Below, piece after piece: positions 30,948 through 40,208 of a stretch of DNA of 64,000 nt. The translations under genes were made by a program, and so were the position numbers. The DNA is from Bradyrhizobium sp. CCBAU 53421 (GTDB taxonomy: Bacteria; Pseudomonadota; Alphaproteobacteria; Rhizobiales; Xanthobacteraceae): NCBI RefSeq assembly GCF_015291625.1, contig NZ_CP030047.1, forward strand, positions 2,852,001-2,916,000. The letters run 5' to 3'. The stretch's first letter is position 1. Every line of letters begins with the position of its first letter. Below the pieces are notes generated by a model. It saw only the letters and a list, made by a program, of their open reading frames with translations. It was not told the DNA's origin and did no database searches.

Positions 30948-32555
30948 CTATGCGAACAGCGCGCGATGGTCGGCGAGCACGGCCCGCGCGGCGTTGTGGC
31001 CGGGGGCGCCGGTGACCCCGCCGCCGGGATGGGCGCCGGAGCCGCAATGGTAGAGACCCCGGAGCGGTCCGCGGTAGTCGGCATGGCCGAGCATCGGACG
31101 CGCCGAGAACAGCTGGTTCAGCGTCAGCGCGCCGTGAAAGATGTCGCCGCCGAGCAGGCCGAATTGCCGCTCGAGGTCGAGCGGCGACAGGATCTGGCGG
31201 CCGATCACACTGCCCGCGAAGCCGGGGGCGTAGTTGTCGACGGTTGCGATCATCAGGTCGGCGACCTCCTCGCGATGGTCGTCCCATGATTTGCCGCCGG
31301 GCAATTGCGGCGCCACGTGCTGGCAGAACAGGCTCGCGACGTGCTGGTCCGGCGGGCTCAAACTGTCGTCGAGCGTCGAGGGGATCAGCACCTCGACGAC
31401 GGGCGCGCGGCTCCAGCCGAACTCGCGCGCATCGCGCCAGGCGCGATCCATGTAGCCGAGATCCGGCGCGATGATGATTCCAGCGGTGAGGTGATCGCCC
31501 GGGCCGGGCAGTGCGGTGAACGAGGGCAGGGCGCTCAGCGCGACGTTCATCCTGAACGTGCCCGAGCCGTTCTGCCATCGCGCGATGCGCGTGCGGAATT
31601 CCGCCGCGAGTGCGCCCTCCGGCACCAGACGCGTGTAGAGCAGCTTCGGGTTGACGTTCGAGACGACATACTTGGCGCGAACGCTCCCGCCATCGTCGAG
31701 GACGACGCCGGTGGCGCGATCCTTCTCGACGATCACCTCGCGGACGCCTGTGTCGGTTTCGATCTCGACGCCATGGCTGCACGCGGCGCGCGCCATCGCC
31801 TGGGTAATCGCACCCATGCCGCCGATCGCGTGGCCCCAGACACCCTTCTTGCCGTTCACCTCGCCGAACGCATGATGCAGCATCACGTAGGCCGAGCCGG
31901 CCGCGTAGGGACTGGCGTAATTGCCGACGATGGCGTCGAAGCCGAACAGCGCCTTGACGAGGTCGTTCTCGAAACGCTCGTCGAGCATCTCGCCGGCCGA
32001 GCGGGTGAACAGGTCGAGCAGATTGCGCTGCTGCTCGAGCGACAGCCGCCGCAGGATATTGGCGGTGCCTAGCGCGTTGAAAGCTTCACTCATCGCACTG
32101 ATGCCAAAGCCCTCGACGAGGTTCGGCGGCGCACGCAGCACGAATTGGCGCAGCACATCGGCGATGGCTTCGAGTTCCGCCGAGAACGCGCCGATTGTTG
32201 CCGCGTCCCGCAGGCTGAGTTTCTCGACCGACTGCCGGGTGCGGCCTTCGCCGGTCAGCAAGTAACTGCCGTCGGGCGCGGGCAGAAAGTTCTGCGTGCG
32301 GCGCTCGACGATCTTGAGGCCGTGCTCGGCAAGTTTCAGGTCGGAGATGATCTGTGGATTGAGCAGGCTCACCGTGTAAGCGGCGACCGAATTGCGGAAA
32401 CCCGGGCAGAACTCTTCGGTGACGGCGGCGCCGCCGACCACCTTGCGGCGTTCCACGACCTTCACACGCAATCCCGCCATCGCAAGATAGGCTGCGCAGG
32501 TGAGGCCGTTGTGCCCAGCACCGATGATGACGACGTCATATTCGTGATCTGACAT
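30948..32555 (-). CDS. PYROXD2/CrtI-like FAD-dependent oxidoreductase
   Basis: The roughly 535-residue protein begins with the dinucleotide-binding motif DVVIIGAGHNGLTCAAYLA and contains the ERRKVVGGAAVTEEFCPGF second nucleotide-binding stretch. The C-terminus has YHCGSGAHPGGGVTGAPGHNAA, typical of phytoene desaturase-like proteins of the PYROXD2 group. Substrate unknown; no carotenoid genes are near, so a pigment role is not supported. AGGAG lies 4 bases before the ATG at 32555; an adjacent in-frame ATG at 32558 is the alternative. Confidence 0.85.
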   Translation of the reverse strand: MSDHEYDVVIIGAGHNGLTCAAYLAMAGLRVKVVERRKVVGGAAVTEEFCPGFRNSVAAYTVSLLNPQIISDLKLAEHGLKIVERRTQNFLPAPDGSYLLTGEGRTRQSVEKLSLRDAATIGAFSAELEAIADVLRQFVLRAPPNLVEGFGISAMSEAFNALGTANILRRLSLEQQRNLLDLFTRSAGEMLDERFENDLVKALFGFDAIVGNYASPYAAGSAYVMLHHAFGEVNGKKGVWGHAIGGMGAITQAMARAACSHGVEIETDTGVREVIVEKDRATGVVLDDGGSVRAKYVVSNVNPKLLYTRLVPEGALAAEFRTRIARWQNGSGTFRMNVALSALPSFTALPGPGDHLTAGIIIAPDLGYMDRAWRDAREFGWSRAPVVEVLIPSTLDDSLSPPDQHVASLFCQHVAPQLPGGKSWDDHREEVADLMIATVDNYAPGFAGSVIGRQILSPLDLERQFGLLGGDIFHGALTLNQLFSARPMLGHADYRGPLRGLYHCGSGAHPGGGVTGAPGHNAARAVLADHRALFA

Positions 32556-32730
32556 CATGCTCCTATAGGCCGAATGAGTTCCATCCACCACCTGCAATGC
32601 GTTCGCGCGCCGCAGCTTACAAGGCCGCATCGATCCGGGTACGGTGGTTCAACCGGGAGTACCCGGGCCGGGAATCTGATCGCGGCAGGCGCACCCGTTC
32701 ATTTCAATCCGACCGAGCAGTGGAGGCCCC

Positions 32731-33450
32731 ATGCCGTTTGTCTTCGATCAAACTCAAGTCGAATGGCCGGACGACGATTCCGATCTGCCGGCGCCGCGGG
32801 CCGACCAGTTCGTGTATTTGCCGCCGCCGGATTTCGGCGGGGCGCGCGAGCCGGTGCATTTCTCGCTGGACGTTCCACCCGAGCCGCCGGCGCCGGCACC
32901 GATCACGCCGGTTATGAAGCCGTTGAGCCTGTGGGATCGGCTGCGGGGCCGGCGGCATCCAACCGCGCAGATTACGCCGGCGGTTCGGGCCGCCGCGACG
33001 GCGTGCGCCGCCCGCGAGGAGTTTACCCGCCAGCGCCTGATCGCGGTCGCGGTGCCGGCGCTCCGCGAGCTCGGCGTGCAACGGCTGTACTGCCGCTATG
33101 ACGGCGGCAATGACGAAGGATTCGCCTGGCTCGACAGCGCGGCGCTCCGCGACGGCACGCGCATCGACGCGGATGCGCTGGCGCAGCGCCTCACGGAGCA
33201 GAGATTTCTCGATCGACTGGTCGATCACGGCGTGATGAAGCGGGTCGATCGCACCAGTGAGCGCGACCAGGTTGCCTCGTTCGTCCGCGACTGGCTGTGC
33301 ACCGAGTTCGCGACCTTGCTGCTTGGCCGCGGCTTCGGCACCGGCGAGTACGTCATGTACGGCGCCTTCGCGGTCGATCTCGACAGCTGCACTGTGATGG
33401 ACGATCCCAAGGCCGATCCGGTCACAAGCAACATCGAGATCGCGAGGTAG
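32731..33450 (+). CDS. Hypothetical protein, possibly DUF6878-like
   Basis: The 239-residue soluble protein has an acidic N-terminus, a proline-rich linker (PPEPPAPAPITP, about 50-62) and a C-terminal alpha/beta-looking domain with LYCRYDGGNDEGFAWLDS at about 115-132. The YDGGNDEG motif reminds me of proteins labelled DUF6878, but I am not certain. GGAGG precedes the ATG. The next gene starts 5 bases after its stop, so the two form a coupled pair. Function unknown. Confidence 0.7.
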   Translation: MPFVFDQTQVEWPDDDSDLPAPRADQFVYLPPPDFGGAREPVHFSLDVPPEPPAPAPITPVMKPLSLWDRLRGRRHPTAQITPAVRAAATACAAREEFTRQRLIAVAVPALRELGVQRLYCRYDGGNDEGFAWLDSAALRDGTRIDADALAQRLTEQRFLDRLVDHGVMKRVDRTSERDQVASFVRDWLCTEFATLLLGRGFGTGEYVMYGAFAVDLDSCTVMDDPKADPVTSNIEIAR

Positions 33451-33455
33451 CTGCG

Positions 33456-33851
33456 ATGGCGCATCCCTATCATCATGCCGTGCGTTCGGCGCGCCTGTTC
33501 GGCGGTGTTCCCGAGGACTACCTGGCGATCCACGACTGGTTCGACGAAAGCAAGGCGCACCTCGCCGACGTGCGGCACCGCGCGCTTCGCCATCACAGCG
33601 AAGGCATCTTCCTCTGCGAGAAGATCTTCGGTGTCACTCTGACCAACAGCGCCGGCAAGCAGGTGCCGGTGCGCACGATCGGCGAACAGCACGTCAAGGA
33701 CGATCTCGGCTGGATCCCCTCGGTCAAGGATTGGCTGCAACATCTGGAAATGCAGCCCTGGATGGGACGAACGCCGTTCCGTCCGCAGATGGACGAAACC
33801 GTGCCGCGCACCGGCGCGGCAATTTCAACCGATGATGTCCTGACCGGCTGA
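33456..33851 (+). CDS. Hypothetical protein, DUF6915-like
   Basis: The 131-residue protein opens with MAHPYHHAV and contains IHDWFDESKAHLADVRHRAL and RHHSEGIFLCEKIFG, then GEQHVKDDLGWIPSVKDWL and QPWMGRT, a pattern I associate with DUF6915. Many conserved-looking histidines (6, 7, 23, 41, 46, 47) could form a metal or nucleic-acid site, which is inference. I start it at the ATG at 33456, 5 bases after the preceding stop; the longer open frame upstream is antisense-like and basic. Confidence 0.75.
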   Translation: MAHPYHHAVRSARLFGGVPEDYLAIHDWFDESKAHLADVRHRALRHHSEGIFLCEKIFGVTLTNSAGKQVPVRTIGEQHVKDDLGWIPSVKDWLQHLEMQPWMGRTPFRPQMDETVPRTGAAISTDDVLTG

Positions 33852-33961
33852 ACCGCTCAAGCGATTGGCATCGGTGGCCGTGTTGCCCGCTGCGTGGCGC
33901 TATGATTCAATGCAATGCATGTGCCCGGTGTTGATCTGCCGGATCGTGACCGGGAGTATTC

Positions 33962-36226
33962 ATGTCGTCTGAGCCGTCCGCCTCGCGAAACCGGCTGGTG
34001 CTGGTTGTCTACACCGCGGCGATCTTCGTCAGCGCCCTGTTGCTGTTCTCGGTGCAGCCGCTGTTCACCAAGATGGTGCTGCCGCGGCTCGGCGGCTCGC
34101 CGGCGGTGTGGTCGGTGGCGATGGTGTTCTTCCAGTCGCTGCTGCTCGGCGGCTATGCCTATGCGCATCTCCTGATGAAGCTGAACAGCCGTGTCGTGCC
34201 GATCGCGGTGCATCTGGTGCTGCTGGTCGTCGCGCTCGCGACATTGCCGCTCTCGATCAGGAGCGGCTGGGGTGAGCCGCCGACCTCGGGCTACGCGGTT
34301 TGGCTGCTCGGCCTGTTCGCGGTCTCGATCGGCCTGCCGTTCTTCGCGCTCGCCGCCAACAATCCGCTGCTGCAGGCCTGGTTCGTGCGCACCGGCCACC
34401 CCAACGGCCCCGACCCGTATTTCCTCTACGCATCCTCGAACATCGGCAGCTTCCTGGCGCTGCTGTCCTATCCGGTGCTGCTCGAGCCGATGTTCACATT
34501 GCGCACCCAGAACCTGATCTGGACCGGTGGCTATGGACTGCTGATCGTCCTGATCGCAGGCTGCGGCGTGCTGCTGTTGCGCTCGCCGGCCGGTGCCGGC
34601 GCACTCAACATGCAGGTTGACGATGCCGATGCGCCGGCGCCGTCGTGGTCGCGGCGGACGCGCTGGATTTTCCTCGCCGCGGTGCCGTCCGGCCTCCTGA
34701 TCGCGGTGACGGCGCACATCTCGACCGACGTCGCGGCCGCGCCCTTGCTCTGGGTGCTGCCGCTGTCGCTGTATCTGTTGACCTGGGTGCTGGTGTTCCA
34801 GTCGCGGCCGCTGCTGCCGCACAAATGGATGCTGCTGGCACAGCCGCTGGCGATTGCCGGCGTCGTGATCCTGCTCGCGGTCGGCGGCGAGCAGAACCTG
34901 CTGCTCACGCTCGGCGGCCATCAGCTCTGCTTCTTCATCATCGCGATGGCATGCCATGGCGAGCTCGCGCGCACCCGCCCCGCGGCGAAATACCTCACCG
35001 GCTTCTACGTCGCGCTGTCGTTCGGCGGCATGGTCGGCGGCCTGTTCGCGGGGCTGATCGCGCCGTTCACCTTCTCATGGATCGCCGAGTATCCGATCCT
35101 GCTGGCGCTCGCGGCGCTGTGCCGCCCGCCCGGCGGTGCGGAACGGCTGCCGCGCTGGAGCGCCTGGTACTGGCCGTTCCTTGCGGTGCTGGCCGTGGCG
35201 CTGATCGCTCCGAGCTATTCGGCCGGCGATATCTTCAACTGGTTCGACGACCACCGGGTGTGGGTGATCGGCGCCGTCGGCGCGCTCTCGGCGCTGCTCG
35301 CGCTCGCACTGAATGCCAATCGCTGGAAGATCTTCGCCACCGTCGTCGTCGCGCTGGTGGTGCTGCGCGCCTATCCATCCGACGATGGCCGCGTCGAAAC
35401 CGTGCGCAGCTTCTTCGGTGTGCACAAGATCGTGGTGACGCCGAACGGGCAGTATCACGTGCTGATGCACGGCACCACGATCCACGGCGCCGAGAAGTTC
35501 AAGAACGACGACGGCACGCCGGTGACCGGAAGGCCGGAGCCGATCAGCTACTATCACAAGGATGGCGGCATCGGGCAGGCGATCACGGCGATGCGCGAGC
35601 GCAAGGGCGCGCCGCTAAAGGTTGCGGTGATCGGGCTCGGTTCGGGGACGCTGACCTGTGCCTCGGCGCCCGGCGAGGACTGGCGATTCTTCGAGATCGA
35701 CCAGTCGATGGTCGATACCGCGCGCGATCCGAGATACTTCACCTACATCCAGAGCTGCGAGCCGAACCTCAAGCCCGTGATCGGCGACGCGCGGCTGACC
35801 TTCGCCAAGGAGCCGGACGGCGTCTACGACCTCATCATTGTCGACGCCTATTCGTCGGACGCGATCCCGATCCATCTCGCGACCGAGGAGGCGATGGCGA
35901 TCTACAAGGAGAAGCTGGCGCCGCAGGGCGCGGTCGTGATGCACGTCTCCAACCGGCATCTCGAACTCGCCAGCGTCGTGGTCGGCATTGCGGACGCCAA
36001 CGACATGAAGAGCTGGGTCTACAGCGAGGATTCCGGCCGCGACAACGAGTACATCTTCTCGACCTCGGTGGTGGTCTCCGCGCGCGAGGAGGAAGATGTC
36101 GGCAAGCTCGCATCGTCTGACGTGTGGACCGAGACCGATGCCAACGAGAAGCAGCGGGTCTGGACCGACGATTATTCGAACGTGCTGGGCGCGGTCTACC
36201 GTCGCCTGCGCGACGGCGAACAGTAG
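33962..36226 (+). CDS. Fused membrane (MFS-like)/spermidine synthase-like protein
   Basis: The 754-residue protein joins about 13 membrane helices (residues 15-470) to a spermidine-synthase-type Rossmann domain. The catalytic-like part has VAVIGLGSGTLTCAS, FFEIDQSMVDTAR, GDARLTFAKEPDGVYDLIIVDAYSSDAIP. The last stretch matches the Asp-containing gatekeeper loop of aminopropyltransferases. Such fusions are widespread in Proteobacteria, but their real substrate is not settled. Stand-alone gene, convergent with a TetR regulator. Confidence 0.85.
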   Translation: MSSEPSASRNRLVLVVYTAAIFVSALLLFSVQPLFTKMVLPRLGGSPAVWSVAMVFFQSLLLGGYAYAHLLMKLNSRVVPIAVHLVLLVVALATLPLSIRSGWGEPPTSGYAVWLLGLFAVSIGLPFFALAANNPLLQAWFVRTGHPNGPDPYFLYASSNIGSFLALLSYPVLLEPMFTLRTQNLIWTGGYGLLIVLIAGCGVLLLRSPAGAGALNMQVDDADAPAPSWSRRTRWIFLAAVPSGLLIAVTAHISTDVAAAPLLWVLPLSLYLLTWVLVFQSRPLLPHKWMLLAQPLAIAGVVILLAVGGEQNLLLTLGGHQLCFFIIAMACHGELARTRPAAKYLTGFYVALSFGGMVGGLFAGLIAPFTFSWIAEYPILLALAALCRPPGGAERLPRWSAWYWPFLAVLAVALIAPSYSAGDIFNWFDDHRVWVIGAVGALSALLALALNANRWKIFATVVVALVVLRAYPSDDGRVETVRSFFGVHKIVVTPNGQYHVLMHGTTIHGAEKFKNDDGTPVTGRPEPISYYHKDGGIGQAITAMRERKGAPLKVAVIGLGSGTLTCASAPGEDWRFFEIDQSMVDTARDPRYFTYIQSCEPNLKPVIGDARLTFAKEPDGVYDLIIVDAYSSDAIPIHLATEEAMAIYKEKLAPQGAVVMHVSNRHLELASVVVGIADANDMKSWVYSEDSGRDNEYIFSTSVVVSAREEEDVGKLASSDVWTETDANEKQRVWTDDYSNVLGAVYRRLRDGEQ

Positions 36227-36252
36227 GTTCGATCGGCGGCCCGAACGATTCC

Positions 36253-36840
36253 CTAGCGGTCCGCTACCAGCAGCTTCGCGATCTGCGGCTTGACGATTGC
36301 GGCAAACAGTCCGGGATCGTCGAAAGCGCGCGCAGAGAGCATCGCGCCATGGACCGATGCCATCAGCATCTGGGCCTCCTCGTTCGGCCGCCTGCCCAAC
36401 CGGAACAGGTGCTGATCTGCGCCAGCCTTGAGCACCGACGTAAGCCATCCCGCAAGAGTCTCGAAATGGGCGCGGACGCGCGCGGCGACCTCGTCCGGTA
36501 ACATCGGCATCTCGCCGGCTAGCATCGCGCAGACGCAGAACGGCAGCGAGGCGTCCTGAATGCAGCCCTGCCAGAAGTTCACATAGGACTGCAATTGGTC
36601 GGCAGGATCGGCGGACCGCTCCTGAAGCGACTTCAGGCCCAGTTCCGTCGCCTGCCGGTAGCGATCCACCAGCGCCGAAACCAGCTCGGCCTTGGTCGGG
36701 AAGTGGTGGTGGATGCTTGCCTTCCTGATACCGATCGCATCCGAGATGTCGGCATAGCTGAACCCGTTATAGCCGCCCGCCACGACGAGGGATTGGGCGA
36801 CATCGAGAATCCGGTCCGAGGTCGAAATCACTGGGTTCAT
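36253..36840 (-). CDS. TetR-family transcriptional regulator
   Basis: The 195-residue protein has the N-terminal TetR helix-turn-helix (GFSYADISDAIGIRKASIHHHFPTKAELV, about 25-53) and an all-helical ligand domain with CVCAMLAGEMPMLP. It is divergent from a DUF308 membrane protein. Two similar 15-base operator candidates lie in the shared gap, so it probably represses itself and the neighbour. Ligand unknown. Confidence 0.9.
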   Translation of the reverse strand: MNPVISTSDRILDVAQSLVVAGGYNGFSYADISDAIGIRKASIHHHFPTKAELVSALVDRYRQATELGLKSLQERSADPADQLQSYVNFWQGCIQDASLPFCVCAMLAGEMPMLPDEVAARVRAHFETLAGWLTSVLKAGADQHLFRLGRRPNEEAQMLMASVHGAMLSARAFDDPGLFAAIVKPQIAKLLVADR

Positions 36841-36848
36841 GGCTGCGC

Positions 36849-36863
36849 CTACCTTCCGGTAGG
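36849..36863. promoter_or_regulatory. Candidate TetR operator 1
   Basis: CTACCTTCCGGTAGG, with CTACC and GGTAG as complementary arms. It lies 9 bases upstream of the tetR ATG and agrees with operator 2 at 12 of 15 positions. Confidence 0.7.
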
Positions 36864-36940
36864 TAAGTTGTCAAGGCGGCGCCGCGCTCCTGTTCGACAC
36901 AAGAAGGTGTTCCAGCGCCTGGTTGACCCGCAGTGTCGAT

Positions 36941-36955
36941 CTACCTACTAGTAGG
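36941..36955. promoter_or_regulatory. Candidate TetR operator 2
   Basis: CTACCTACTAGTAGG; its core CCTACTAGTAGG is a perfect 12-base palindrome. It lies 24 bases upstream of the DUF308 ATG and 92 bases from operator 1. Confidence 0.75.
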
Positions 36956-36978
36956 AAGATCGACATAGGAGTTACTCA

Positions 36979-37536
36979 ATGCAAAGCCGACTTTCCGGCC
37001 AATCCAGCTGGCTGCAATCCTACTATTTCGGGCGCGCGATCTTCTCGATCGCCTGGGTTGCCGCCGCCGTTCTTTTCAGCGCGCAAGCCGGCCCCGCCGC
37101 ATTCCTGCTGGTGATCTACCCGGCATGGGACGCCATCGCCAATCTGGCCGACGCCCGGGTCAATGGCGGGCTGAAGGCCAACCCATCCCAGGCACTGAAT
37201 GTCGTAGTCAGCACCATCACGGCGATCGCCGTGATGGTGGCGATCGGCGTCAATACCTATGCCGTTCTGGCGGTGTTCGGGGTTTGGGCGATCCTTGCCG
37301 GCGTGCTGCAATTGTCGACCGGCGTCAGGCGCTGGCGTCATGTTGGCGCGCAGTGGGCGATGATCCTGAGTGGTGCGCAGTCGGCACTCGCCGGCGGCTA
37401 CATGATCAGCCGATCGATCGGAACCGTGGCGCCGACAATTCTCGACGTCGCTCCCTATGCGGGCTTCGGCGCATTCTATTTCCTGCTTTCGGCAATCTGG
37501 CTCGTTGCCAAAGCCCATCGCAGCGTACGTGCGTGA
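36979..37536 (+). CDS. DUF308-type inner-membrane protein
   Basis: The 185-residue protein has about six hydrophobic helices and the repeated G-W-A-I-L-A-G pattern (FGVWAILAGVLQLSTGVRRWR) seen in HdeD/DUF308 proteins. Function unknown; probable target of the divergent TetR regulator. The ATG follows AGGAG after 11-12 bases (ATAGGAGTTACTCA ATG). Confidence 0.75.
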   Translation: MQSRLSGQSSWLQSYYFGRAIFSIAWVAAAVLFSAQAGPAAFLLVIYPAWDAIANLADARVNGGLKANPSQALNVVVSTITAIAVMVAIGVNTYAVLAVFGVWAILAGVLQLSTGVRRWRHVGAQWAMILSGAQSALAGGYMISRSIGTVAPTILDVAPYAGFGAFYFLLSAIWLVAKAHRSVRA

Positions 37537-37584
37537 GCGCTTTCTGGCGCATCGGGGAACGCCAGCTCGGCTTCAATGCGACAG

Positions 37585-38433
37585 CTATTTCGTCTCCGGC
37601 GGTGCCGTGGTCGCGGAGGCGGGCGTCGAGGCCGCAAGCAACGGCATCGTCGGCGTGCTCGCGCCGGCGTCCTCGTCGAGGAACTGCTCCACGCCTGCCT
37701 GGATCGACGATTTCGCGCTGTCCGGGCCGCGGTCGCTGAGGTCGTTGTGCTGGAATTCGGTTTTGACCACCTTGATGCCGAGCCTCGCGCAGGTCTCCTC
37801 GTCGGGCACGACGCCGGGATCGGCCTTGAACACCGGATCCTTGGAGCGGAACGACAGGATCTTGATCTTGCTGTCGGTGATGAAGGGAACGCGCAGATTA
37901 TCCAGTGTCACGACTTTCTTGACCAGGTCGGGATGCTGCTTGGCGAAGAACATCGAGATGTCGCCGCCGTTGGAGTGACCGATCAGCGTCAGCGCGCGAT
38001 AGTTTGCGTTCGGGTAGAGTTTCTTGAGCTCGTCGATCGCATACATGATGTTGAAGGTGCCGCGATTATATTGCATGCGGCGGCCGACATATTCCTCGCC
38101 GACCTTGGTCACCATCGGCGCATCGGTGTCGAGGTCATGCTGGATGCTGACCACGAGGTAGCCGCGTGACGCGAAGACGTTGGTGAGGAACGAATACTCG
38201 GTGTTCCTGACCGTGTTGCCGTGGCTCAGGATCGCGACCGGCAGCTCGATCATCTCGGCCATCGCCTGTATTTGCCGATCGCGCCGGACCGCGACCTCGA
38301 CGGTGACGTTGCGGTCGTCGCGCAGGACGTCGTGGAACGTCAGTGTCGTGTGGCTGATGGCCCATCTGTCCGTCGTGAGATAGCCGGCCATCGCGACGAT
38401 GCACAGGCAAAGGACAATGATGCCCCGTTTCAT
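37585..38433 (-). CDS. Exported alpha/beta hydrolase
   Basis: The 282-residue protein has an N-terminal hydrophobic segment (IIVLCLCIVAMAGYL), probably a signal anchor. The alpha/beta-hydrolase core shows the oxyanion region LSHGN, the nucleophile elbow LIGHSNGGD and a late FRSKDPVF acid region with a His at QHND. The C-terminal tail is Ala/Thr/Pro-rich. Esterase or lipase-like activity is inferred; substrate unknown. AGAGG precedes the ATG. Confidence 0.75.
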   Translation of the reverse strand: MKRGIIVLCLCIVAMAGYLTTDRWAISHTTLTFHDVLRDDRNVTVEVAVRRDRQIQAMAEMIELPVAILSHGNTVRNTEYSFLTNVFASRGYLVVSIQHDLDTDAPMVTKVGEEYVGRRMQYNRGTFNIMYAIDELKKLYPNANYRALTLIGHSNGGDISMFFAKQHPDLVKKVVTLDNLRVPFITDSKIKILSFRSKDPVFKADPGVVPDEETCARLGIKVVKTEFQHNDLSDRGPDSAKSSIQAGVEQFLDEDAGASTPTMPLLAASTPASATTAPPETK

Positions 38434-38687
38434 GTCGACCTCTGATATTGCCTACGCGACCCGCGCTTCTCGCCCCGGTTTCATGGGGGCATTCCGCGTG
38501 AATCGGCCTCCAGGGGCCATGGCGGGCGCTCTTGCCGCCGAATATCGGGCTAATTTTACAATCGGATGACACCGCGACAACGGACCACGGCGCACGGCGT
38601 CGCGGGCGCTTTGCGGCAGTCACAAGCGGGTGAGGGGGCTGTGAACTGACGGCGCACCGGGCGCCGTCAGCGAATCAGGAGCGCATC

Positions 38688-39482
38688 TCAGTCCTGATAA
38701 GTGTTGCCGTAGAAGTCGCGCCGCTGCTGGTAGTACGGCCGCGGCTGATAGTAGCCTTGCGGCGCCGCCGCGTAGCCCTGGTTGCCGTAGTATTGCTGCT
38801 GGCCATAGGCCTGCGCGTCGTAGGCGCGGCGGCTTGACGGCGGCGCCGGATAGCGCCGGTCGGTCGAGCTGCCGTCGGCCGGATAGATGTAGCCGTCGTC
38901 GGCGCGGGCCTGCGCCGCCGGATATTCGCGCGGCTGCGGCGTCAGCACGACAGGGTCGCCGGCGGCGGCGGTGCCGTACTGCTCGTCTTGCTGCGGCGCC
39001 CGGCGGGCGAGGGCGGTGCCGTTGCGCCCGCGCGGATTGCGCGCCAGCGCGACCTGGGACGAACCGGTCAGCGTCACGGTGGTGTTGAGCACGCCTTCCT
39101 TCTGCACCAGCGCGTAGAGCGTCGTTGCATTGTCGCGCGACAGCCGCACGCAGCCATGCGAGGCCGGTGTGCCGAGGCGGTTCACCGAGTCGGTGCCGTG
39201 GATTGCGTGCCCGATCTTGGTGAAGAAGATCGAGTGCGGCATCGGCGCGTCGTCGAATTCCTTGGAGTAGTGATCCTCTTCCATGCGGAAGGCGCGGAAG
39301 CTGCCGTTCGGGGTTTCGCGCGACGGGATTCCGGTCGAGACCGCCCAATGATACCGCGCGACGCCGTCGACCGCGACGGTCATCTGCTGGTTGTCCTTGT
39401 CGATGGTGATATCGACCTTGGCCTGCGCGGCGCCGGCCGTGAACAGCATCACGGAAGTGAACGCAATGAGGAACGAACGCAT
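38688..39482 (-). CDS. L,D-transpeptidase (YkuD domain), exported
   Basis: Periplasmic enzyme that makes 3-3 peptidoglycan cross-links or attaches outer-membrane proteins to peptidoglycan. The 264-residue precursor has a signal peptide ending AGAAQA (about residue 21), then a YkuD domain with HGTDSVNRLGTPASHGCVRL holding the catalytic His and Cys. The C-terminal third is low complexity, rich in Tyr, Gln, Arg and Pro. Divergent from the Gly-rich gene. Confidence 0.92.
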   Translation of the reverse strand: MRSFLIAFTSVMLFTAGAAQAKVDITIDKDNQQMTVAVDGVARYHWAVSTGIPSRETPNGSFRAFRMEEDHYSKEFDDAPMPHSIFFTKIGHAIHGTDSVNRLGTPASHGCVRLSRDNATTLYALVQKEGVLNTTVTLTGSSQVALARNPRGRNGTALARRAPQQDEQYGTAAAGDPVVLTPQPREYPAAQARADDGYIYPADGSSTDRRYPAPPSSRRAYDAQAYGQQQYYGNQGYAAAPQGYYQPRPYYQQRRDFYGNTYQD

Positions 39483-39765
39483 TTACCTTTGGCCTCCAGG
39501 CCCGATCGCAGTAGCAGCTCTCCGTCCCCGCAACCAATATGCACGGAATCCGAATTTGGTTCCAGTCGCGGACCCGGCGCATCGTTAATCCCGCACGCGG
39601 CGCAAACAAGGCCGAAGCCGGGTTGGCCCGTCACGGCAGACTGACATTTTCGCGAGCGGGGCGCGACCAAGGTCCGATTGGTGGCCGCCACGCAACCATT
39701 TGGCCGCATGGACGTTTCACAATCCCGCCCAGTGGTGCATTCGCGCCGCGCATCAAGGAATCCAG

Positions 39766-40095
39766 ATGAACAATACCAAGGTTAAGACCGCGGCCGTCGT
39801 CCCAGCCGGCCTATCCGCGCGGCTTCTGCTTGCGGCCGCAGCTCTTTCTTTGGCGCTGGTGACGGTCCCCCATGCCGGCCATGCCCAGGGCATCGTCCGC
39901 GGCGCGCATGAAGGCGCCTATGAGGGCAACCGGATCGGCGGTCCGGTGGGTGGCGTGGTTGGCGGTGCCGTTGGTGCCGGCGTCGGCGGCGCGATGGGCG
40001 CGGTCAAGGGCGTCTTCGGCATCCCGGATCGCGGCTACCGTCGTGGCCACCGCTGCCGCGGCTATTATCGCCACGGCCATTTCCATTGTTACTGA
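39766..40095 (+). CDS. Small exported glycine-rich (glycine-zipper) protein
   Basis: The 109-residue precursor has a signal peptide (ARLLLAAAALSLALVTVPHAGHAQ, cleavage after AHAQ). A glycine-zipper stretch GGPVGGVVGGAVGAGVGGAMGAVKG follows (about 66-90), then a basic His/Arg/Tyr/Cys tail RGHRCRGYYRHGHFHCY. The zipper suggests membrane insertion or self-association. The ATG at 39766 follows AAGGA. Function unknown. Confidence 0.75.
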   Translation: MNNTKVKTAAVVPAGLSARLLLAAAALSLALVTVPHAGHAQGIVRGAHEGAYEGNRIGGPVGGVVGGAVGAGVGGAMGAVKGVFGIPDRGYRRGHRCRGYYRHGHFHCY

Positions 40096-40109
40096 TTGTT
40101 GAAGAACCT

Positions 40110-40198
40110 GTAGCCCGGATGAAGCGCAGCGAAATCCGGGGCCGGTCTTGCCAATTCGCCAGGCTGTCCCGGATTACGCTGCGCTTCATCCGGGCTGC
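40110..40198. repeat. REP-like element, GTAGCCCGGATG family, copy A
   Basis: Begins GTAGCCCGGATGAAGCGCAG and ends CTGCGCTTCATCCGGGCTGC, near-perfect complementary arms of about 20 bases, with inner GAAATCCGG / CCGGATTACG. Two further copies lie at 48811 and 49131. Confidence 0.9.
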
Positions 40199-40208
40199 GT
40201 GACCGGCG

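Noticed and set aside
30948..32555. Phytoene desaturase (carotenoid) assignment for the flavoprotein
   Set aside because: The fold matches, but no crtB, crtE or related genes are nearby and the C-terminus is closer to PYROXD2-type proteins.
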